Shown: positions 6,170 through 10,752 of the stretch, piece after piece
Layout of the letters: every line of letters begins with the position of its first letter
Position numbering within the stretch: the first letter of the stretch is position 1
Source: an uncultured Burkholderiaceae bacterium
GTDB taxonomy: Bacteria > Pseudomonadota > Gammaproteobacteria > Burkholderiales > Burkholderiaceae_C
Length of the DNA stretch: 10,752 nt
Direction of reading: 5' to 3'
Assembly: GCA_938022295.1 (NCBI GenBank)
Contig: CALIDR010000055.1
Span: forward strand, 1 to 10,752
Translations under genes and position numbers: made by a program
Notes under the pieces: generated by a model
Told to the model about the DNA's origin: nothing
The model's input: only the letters and a program-made list of their open reading frames with translations
Databases searched by the model: none

Positions 6170-7123
6170 ATGATCGCGTTCCTGCTGCGACGCGTGCTCT
6201 ACACGCTGCCGATCATGCTCGGCGTGGCGCTGGTGTGCTTCGCACTCGTGCACCTGTCGCCCGGCGACCCGCTGGTGTCGATCCTGCCCGCCGATGCGTC
6301 GGCGCAGCTGCAGGAGCAGCTGCGCACGCTCTACGGCTTCGACCGCTCGTACCCCGAGCAGTTCGCGAGCTGGGTCTGGCGCGCGCTGCAGGGCGACCTC
6401 GGCACGTCGATCGCCACCGGCCGCTCGGTCACCGAGGAGGTGATGAAGGCGGTGGGCAACACGCTGCGGCTGGCGGTGCTGGCCACACTGATCGGCTTCG
6501 TGCTCGGCTGCCTGTTCGGCTTCGTCGCCGGCTACTTCCAGAACTCGTGGATCGACAAGGCGGCGTCGCTGACCTCGGTGCTCGGCGTCAGCGTGCCGCA
6601 CTACTGGCTCGGCATGGTGCTCGTGATCGTGTTCGCGGTACAGCTGAACTGGCTGCCCCCGAGCGGCGCCGGCCCCGGCAGCTCGGCCGACTGGGCCTGG
6701 GACTGGGCGCACCTGCAGCACATGATCCTGCCCGCGGTGACGATGAGCGTGATCCCGATGGGCATCATCGCGCGCACGGTGCGCGCGCTGGTGGCGGAGA
6801 TCCTGGCGCAGGAGTTCATCGTCGGCCTGCGCGCCAAGGGGCTGACCGACTTCGGCATCTTCTGGCACGTCGTCAAGAACGCCGCGCCGACCGCGCTGGC
6901 CGTGATGGGCCTGCAGCTCGGCTACCTGCTCGGCGGCTCGATCCTGATCGAGACCGTGTTCTCGTGGCCGGGCACCGGGTTCCTGCTCAACAGCGCGATC
7001 TTCCAGCGCGACCTGCCGCTGCTGCAGGGCACGATCCTCGTGCTGGCGATGTTCTTCGTCGTGCTCAACCTCGTCGTCGACGTCGTCCAGACGTTGCTCG
7101 ACCCGCGCATCGCGCGCGCCTGA
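6170..7123 (+). CDS. ABC importer permease, DppB/OppB type
   Basis: An inner-membrane subunit of 317 residues, the normal size for DppB/OppB. The N-terminus FLLRRVLYTLPIMLGVALV is the usual first span, followed by the family block LVHLSPGDP (27-34) and the periplasmic stretch LYGFDRSYPEQF. Several further hydrophobic spans lie between about 100 and 310. The EAA-type cytoplasmic loop that docks onto the ATPases is at about 210-240 (EILAQEFIVGLRAKGL followed by the FGIFWHVVKNAAP part), and ETVFSWPGTG (261-270) is a DppB hallmark. A strong ribosome binding site, GGAGGAAGG, precedes ATG 6170. A 67-base gap containing the 6111-6138 hairpin separates it from the binding-protein gene; the next permease follows after 13 bases. 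Confidence 0.94.
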   Translation: MIAFLLRRVLYTLPIMLGVALVCFALVHLSPGDPLVSILPADASAQLQEQLRTLYGFDRSYPEQFASWVWRALQGDLGTSIATGRSVTEEVMKAVGNTLRLAVLATLIGFVLGCLFGFVAGYFQNSWIDKAASLTSVLGVSVPHYWLGMVLVIVFAVQLNWLPPSGAGPGSSADWAWDWAHLQHMILPAVTMSVIPMGIIARTVRALVAEILAQEFIVGLRAKGLTDFGIFWHVVKNAAPTALAVMGLQLGYLLGGSILIETVFSWPGTGFLLNSAIFQRDLPLLQGTILVLAMFFVVLNLVVDVVQTLLDPRIARA

Positions 7124-7136
7124 CAGGAGCCGGGCC

Positions 7137-8030
7137 ATGCTCAACGTCGCGGTCGATGCCGGCAAGGTGCCGGCGCTCGCCTTCGAGCGCTCGCCGGGTT
7201 ACTGGCAGACGGTGGGGCGGCGCTTCGTGCGCGACCCGGTGGCGGTCGGCGCTGCGGTCGTCATCCTGCTGCTGCTCGGGCTGGCGGCGTTCGGCCCCTG
7301 GCTCGCGCCGGCGGACCCGTACCAGTCGTCGATGCTCAAGCGGCTCAAGCCGATCGGCTTCGAGGGCCACCCGCTCGGCACCGACGAGCTCGGCCGCGAC
7401 ATGCTGTCGCGCCTGATGGTCGGTGCACGGCTGAGCCTGTTCATGGGCATCACGCCGGTCGTCTGCGCGTTCGTGCTCGGCTCGATCATCGGCATCGTCG
7501 CCGGCTACGCGGGCGGGGCGACGAACACGCTGATCATGCGCACGGTCGACGTCTTCTACGCCTTCCCGTCGGTGCTGCTCGCGATCGCGCTGTCGGGCGC
7601 GCTCGGCGCCGGCATCACGAACTCGCTCATTTCGCTGACGATCGTCTTCGTCCCGCCGATCGCGCGCGTGGCCGAGAGCGTGACGACGCAGATCCGCGGC
7701 CGCGACTTCGTCGAGGCGGCGCGCGCCTCGGGGGCGAGCGCGTTCACGATCGTGCGCGTGCACGTGCTCGGCAACGTGCTCGGGCCGATCTTCGTCTACG
7801 CGACGAGCCTGATCGCGGTGTCGATGATCCTCGCCTCGGGCCTGAGCTTCCTCGGCCTCGGGGTCAAGCCGCCCGAGCCCGAGTGGGGGCTGATGCTCAA
7901 CACGCTGCGCACGGCGATCTACGTCCAGCCGTGGATCGCGGCGCTGCCCGGGGTGATGATCTTCGTCACCTCGATCGCGTTCAACCTGCTGTCCGACGGC
8001 CTGCGCTCGGCGATGGAGATCAAGCAGTGA
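7137..8030 (+). CDS. ABC importer permease, DppC/OppC type
   Basis: A 297-residue inner-membrane partner of the preceding permease. It has the DppC layout: a cytoplasmic N-terminal tail of about 35 residues, a first span (about 36-57, AVGAAVVILLLLGLAAFGPW), then the strongly conserved HPLGTDELGRDMLSRLMVGA (78-97). The EAA loop is at about 190-213 (DFVEAARASGASAFTIVRVH). SGLSFLGLGVKPPEPEWG (234-251) and the C-terminal FNLLSDGLRSAM are also diagnostic. AGGAG at about 7124-7128 precedes ATG 7137. Its last codons overlap the start of the next gene by 4 bases (GTGA), pointing to translational coupling. Confidence 0.94.
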   Translation: MLNVAVDAGKVPALAFERSPGYWQTVGRRFVRDPVAVGAAVVILLLLGLAAFGPWLAPADPYQSSMLKRLKPIGFEGHPLGTDELGRDMLSRLMVGARLSLFMGITPVVCAFVLGSIIGIVAGYAGGATNTLIMRTVDVFYAFPSVLLAIALSGALGAGITNSLISLTIVFVPPIARVAESVTTQIRGRDFVEAARASGASAFTIVRVHVLGNVLGPIFVYATSLIAVSMILASGLSFLGLGVKPPEPEWGLMLNTLRTAIYVQPWIAALPGVMIFVTSIAFNLLSDGLRSAMEIKQ

Positions 8031-9064
8031 CGGCGCCGCACGACGACCTGGGCGGCCCCGCGCAGCCGCTGCTCGAGGTGCGCGACCTCGTCAAGCACTT
8101 TCCGCTGAAGAAGGACGTGTTCGGCCGCGGCGGCGGCGTCGTGCGCGCCGTCGACGGCGTGAGCTTCACCGTGCGCAAGGGCGAGACGCTCGGCGTGGTG
8201 GGGGAGTCGGGCTGCGGCAAGAGCACGACGGCGCGCCTGCTGATGCACCTCATCGAGCCCGACCGCGGCGAGATCGTGTTCGACGGCGCCGCCGTCGGCA
8301 GCCGCGACCTGAGCCTGAAGCAGTTCCGCCGCCAGGCGCAGATGGTGTTCCAGGACAGCTACGCGTCGCTGAACCCGCGGCTGACGATCGAGGACTCGAT
8401 CGCCTTCGCGCCGCAGGTGCACGGCGTGCCGCACCGCGAGGCCGTCGAGCGCGCGCGCAGCCTGCTCGCGCGCGTGGGCCTGGAGCCGCGGCGCTTCGCC
8501 GAGCGCTACCCCCACGAGCTCTCGGGCGGGCAGCGCCAGCGCGTGAACATCGCGCGCGCACTCGCGCTCGAGCCGCGGCTGATCCTGCTCGACGAGGCGG
8601 TCTCGGCGCTCGACAAGTCGGTCGTGGCGCAGGTGCTGAACCTGCTGCTCGACCTGAAGGACGAGTTCGGGCTGACCTACGTCTTCATCAGTCACGACCT
8701 CAACGTCGTCGAGTACATGAGCGACCGGGTGATGGTGATGTACCTCGGGCGGGTGGCCGAGATCGGCGCCAGCGACGCGCTGTTCAAGGCCCCGCGGCAC
8801 CCGTACACGCGCGCGCTGCTGAGCTCGATCCCTTCGATGGACCCCGACCGCCGTACCGAGCGCCCGCCACTGTCGGGCGACCCGCCGAACCCGATCAACC
8901 CGCCGCCCGGCTGCCGCTTCCACACCCGCTGCCCGAACGCGCACGCCGTGTGCGCGCAGCGTGAGCCGGTGCTCGGCCACGGCCTGCACGACGTCGCCTG
9001 CCTGATGCACGAACCCGGCAGCGGGCACCCCGAGGCGGCGCCGCCGCAGAAGGTCGCCGCATGA
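8027..9064 (+). CDS. ABC importer ATP-binding protein, DppF/OppF type
   Basis: A 345-residue cytoplasmic ATPase that powers the importer. Walker A is GESGCGKST (59-67), the Q-loop is in MVFQDSYASLNPR (106-118), the signature is LSGGQRQR (165-172), Walker B is LILLDE (185-190) and the switch histidine is His223 in FISHDL. The D-loop region reads AVSALDKS instead of the common PVSALDVS; I recall this form from related Burkholderiales proteins. The C-terminal oligopeptide-transporter extension has PPGCRFHTRCP and two more cysteines, the four-Cys arrangement known to hold an Fe-S cluster in some Dpp/Opp ATPases. The start is GTG 8027, in the 4-base overlap with the permease stop, with GGAG 8 bases upstream. 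An upstream in-frame GTG at 7883 would overlap the permease extensively and adds no homologous sequence. Confidence 0.93.
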   Translation: MTAPHDDLGGPAQPLLEVRDLVKHFPLKKDVFGRGGGVVRAVDGVSFTVRKGETLGVVGESGCGKSTTARLLMHLIEPDRGEIVFDGAAVGSRDLSLKQFRRQAQMVFQDSYASLNPRLTIEDSIAFAPQVHGVPHREAVERARSLLARVGLEPRRFAERYPHELSGGQRQRVNIARALALEPRLILLDEAVSALDKSVVAQVLNLLLDLKDEFGLTYVFISHDLNVVEYMSDRVMVMYLGRVAEIGASDALFKAPRHPYTRALLSSIPSMDPDRRTERPPLSGDPPNPINPPPGCRFHTRCPNAHAVCAQREPVLGHGLHDVACLMHEPGSGHPEAAPPQKVAA

Positions 9065-10069
9065 GCTCCGCGCCCAACGCCACGGCCGACGCGCCGTTCG
9101 TCGACATCCGCAACCTGACGGTGACGTTCACCGGCGGCCGCAAGCCGGTGCAGGCCGTCGGCGGCGTCGACCTGCAGGTGCGGCGCGGCGAGGTCGTCGC
9201 GCTGATCGGCGAGTCGGGTTCGGGCAAGAGCGTCACGCTGCGTTCGCTGCTGCGGCTGCACCCGCCGCGGCGCACGCAGATGGGCGGCCACATCCTCGTC
9301 GGCGGGCACGACGTGCTGAAGCTGTCGAACGGCGCGCTCGCCGACTACCGCGGCAAGGTCGCGTCGATGATCTTCCAGGAGCCGCTGCTCGCGCTCGACC
9401 CCGTCTACACGGTGGGTGCGCAGATCGCCGAAGCGATCCGCCGCCACGAGCCGGTGAGCGCCTCGCAGGCGCGCGCGCGCGCTCGAGCTGTTCGAACGCG
9501 TGCAGATCCCGAGCCCCGAACGCCGGCTCGATGCCTACCCGCACGAGATGAGCGGCGGCATGCGGCAGCGGGCGATGATCGCGCTCGCGCTGGCGTGCCG
9601 GCCGCAGCTGCTGCTGGCCGACGAGCCGACGACGGCGCTCGACGCGACGGTGCAGATCCAGGTGCTGCTGCTGCTGCGCGAGCTGCAGCGCGAGCTGGGG
9701 CTGGCGGTGATCTTCGTCACCCACGACATCGGCGCTGCGGTCGAAGTCGCCGACCGCATCGCCGTGATGTACGCCGGGCGCATCGTCGAGGAGGGCCCGG
9801 CGCGGGTGCTGATCCGCGAGCCGCGTCACCCCTACACCGTCGCGCTGCTGAAAAGCCGCGCCCACGGCACGATGGCCAAGGGCGGGCGGCTGGCGACGAT
9901 TCCCGGTGCGCCGCCGGACCTCTCGGCACTGCCTCCCGGCTGTGCCTTCGCCGAGCGCTGCGCGCTGGCCGACGAGCGCTGCCGCGCCGTGCGGCCCGAG
10001 ATCGTGCGCCTCGCGCCCGACCACCTCGCGCGCTGCCTGCGCACCGCCGACACCGCCCTGACCGCCTGA
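9061..10069 (+). pseudogene. ABC importer ATP-binding protein, DppD/OppD type, frameshifted
   Basis: The second ATPase of the importer, split between two frames. From ATG 9061 (ATGA overlap with the previous gene) the first frame encodes Walker A GESGSGKS (50-57) and the Q-loop MIFQEPLLALDPVYTVG (103-119), up to SASQARARA. From about 9482 the homology continues in another frame with LELFERVQIPSPERRL, the signature MSGGMRQRAMIA, Walker B LLLADEPTTALD, the switch histidine in VTHDIG, and a C-terminal PPGCAFAERC four-cysteine extension, ending at stop 10067-10069. The two parts join exactly where a normal DppD would, at a run of seven GC units (9469-9482). One GC unit too few, or one base too many, explains it. 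Unless it is a read error, the nucleotide-binding domain is broken, because Walker A and the signature fall in different polypeptides. Confidence 0.85.
9469..9482. repeat. (GC)7 dinucleotide run at the frameshift
   Basis: Seven consecutive GC units lie inside the DppD-like gene between the codons for SASQ and LELFE. Thirteen bases separate the CAG codon and the CTC codon of the two frames, where 12 or 15 are needed. An eighth GC unit would restore the frame and read ARARALELFE. Such runs are prone both to slipped-strand mutation and to sequencing error. Confidence 0.85.
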
Positions 10070-10073
10070 CCCC

Positions 10074-10752
10074 ATGCCGCTCGTCCACGACACCGCCCGC
10101 GCCTTCATGCCGTACCCCGACGCGCCGGTGCCGCGCGCCGGCACTGGGCCCTTGGCGGGCCTGTCGTTCGCCGTCAAGGACCTGTTCGACGTCGCCGGCT
10201 ACCCGACGAGCGGCGGCCAGCCGTTGCTGCTCGCGCTGTCGGGTGTCAAGGTGCGCACGGCGCCGACGGTGCAGCGCCTGCTCGACGCCGGCGCGTGCTT
10301 CGTCGGCAAGACGGTCACCGACGAGCTCGCGTTCTCGATGAACGGCCAGAACGCGCACTTCGGCTCGCCGGTCAACGGCGCTGCACCCGAACGCATCAGC
10401 GGCGGCTCGTCGTCGGGCTCGGCGGCGGCAGTCTCGAACCGGCTGTGCGACTTCGCGCTCGGCACCGACACCGGCGGCTCGGTGCGCGCGCCGGCGAGCC
10501 ACTGCGGCCTCGTGGGCCTGCGCCCGACGCACGGCCGCGTCAGTCTCGAGGGTTGTCTGGACCTCGCGCCGAGCCTCGACACCTGCGGCTGGTTCACGCG
10601 CGACGTCGCCACCTTCGGGCGCGTGGCCGACGTGCTGCTCGGCGACGACGCCTCGCCGCTGCCCGAGCGAGTGCGCCCGTTCGCCGCGCGCGAGGTGTGG
10701 GACGAGCTGCTGACGCCCGAGGTGCGCGAGGCCTTCGCGCCGGCGCGTGCCC
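10074..10752 (+). CDS. Amidase signature family enzyme, N-terminal part (3' end outside window)
   Basis: ATG 10074 lies 4 bases after the ATPase stop, so this is the next gene of the operon; 226 residues are visible and no stop is reached. It belongs to the amidase signature family (GatA/AtzF/AMI1 relatives), Ser-cisSer-Lys hydrolases that split amides or carbamoyl groups and release ammonia or an amine. The catalytic residues are seen as Lys35 in FAVKDLFDV, the cis-Ser region GGSSSGSAAAV (110-120, Ser112 by spacing) and the nucleophile Ser136 in GTDTGGSVRAPAS. DELAFSMNGQNAHFGSPVNG (84-103) and LVGLRPTHGRVS are also typical. Related free-standing amidases have about 390-470 residues, so roughly half or more is shown. 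There is no signal peptide, so it is probably cytoplasmic and acts on the imported solute. The substrate is unknown. Confidence 0.9.
   Translation, partial: MPLVHDTARAFMPYPDAPVPRAGTGPLAGLSFAVKDLFDVAGYPTSGGQPLLLALSGVKVRTAPTVQRLLDAGACFVGKTVTDELAFSMNGQNAHFGSPVNGAAPERISGGSSSGSAAAVSNRLCDFALGTDTGGSVRAPASHCGLVGLRPTHGRVSLEGCLDLAPSLDTCGWFTRDVATFGRVADVLLGDDASPLPERVRPFAAREVWDELLTPEVREAFAPARA

Noticed and set aside
3099..6173. A 1024-codon plus-strand open frame
   Set aside because: It is arginine- and alanine-rich nonsense overlapping the nucleoside hydrolase, racemase and binding-protein genes, all of which have clear family motifs in other frames or on the other strand.
9469..9490. Programmed ribosomal frameshifting
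   Set aside because: No classical slippery heptamer, stop codon or downstream stimulatory structure is evident. The GC run explains the shift by simple slippage or read error.
9500..10069. A separate gene starting at GTG 9500
   Set aside because: The translated piece is plainly the second half of the DppD-like ATPase and lacks Walker A. It lacks a clear ribosome binding site, so it is better read as a frameshifted continuation.
1..10752. CRISPR arrays, insertion sequences, phage genes, tRNA or rRNA
   Set aside because: No spaced direct-repeat array, transposase or integrase motif, terminal inverted repeat or RNA gene was seen on either strand.

Overview
The window is very GC-rich, and its genes use G or C at almost every third codon position. 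It opens with the end of a bacteriochlorophyll gene pair, bchD then bchO. That points to a phototrophic purple proteobacterium. From the protein sequences I would guess a Burkholderiales relative of Rubrivivax, but no rRNA gene is present to confirm it. No phage, CRISPR, transposon, tRNA or rRNA was seen.

Layout. (1) 1-1563, plus strand: the last 210 codons of bchD (magnesium-chelatase D subunit) and complete bchO. These look like the edge of a photosynthesis gene cluster, because nothing photosynthetic follows. (2) 1589-2480, minus strand: a 129-residue membrane protein of unknown function, then the decayed C-terminal part of an EamA-type (DMT) transporter with no start, no N-terminal half and several prolines at probable leucine positions. 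(3) 2477-3448, plus strand: an inosine-uridine-type nucleoside hydrolase whose start lies at the broken end of the EamA remnant. (4) 3462-4202, minus strand: an Asp/Glu/hydantoin racemase family protein. (5) 4203-4434: a divergent regulatory region with two copies of an A-tailed near-palindrome, TTGCATACAA, 78 bp apart. (6) 4435-10752, plus strand: a tight operon for a dipeptide/oligopeptide-type ABC importer, in the order periplasmic binding protein, two permeases, OppF/DppF-like ATPase, DppD-like ATPase. It ends in an amidase that runs off the window.

How the genes could work together: the importer would bring in a peptide-like or amide-containing solute, the amidase would hydrolyse an amide or carbamoyl bond, and the racemase would supply the right stereoisomer. 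The two operator-like repeats between racemase and importer suggest that one regulator, perhaps of the GntR type and not encoded here, controls both. The substrate cannot be read from the sequence; hydantoins, N-carbamoyl amino acids or other nucleobase-derived amides are guesses.

The most notable oddities are a frameshift in the second ATPase gene inside a run of seven GC dinucleotides, the duplicated operator, the EamA remnant at the photosynthesis boundary, and a perfect 12-bp hairpin between the binding-protein and first permease genes. I found no clear sign of a wholly new system.
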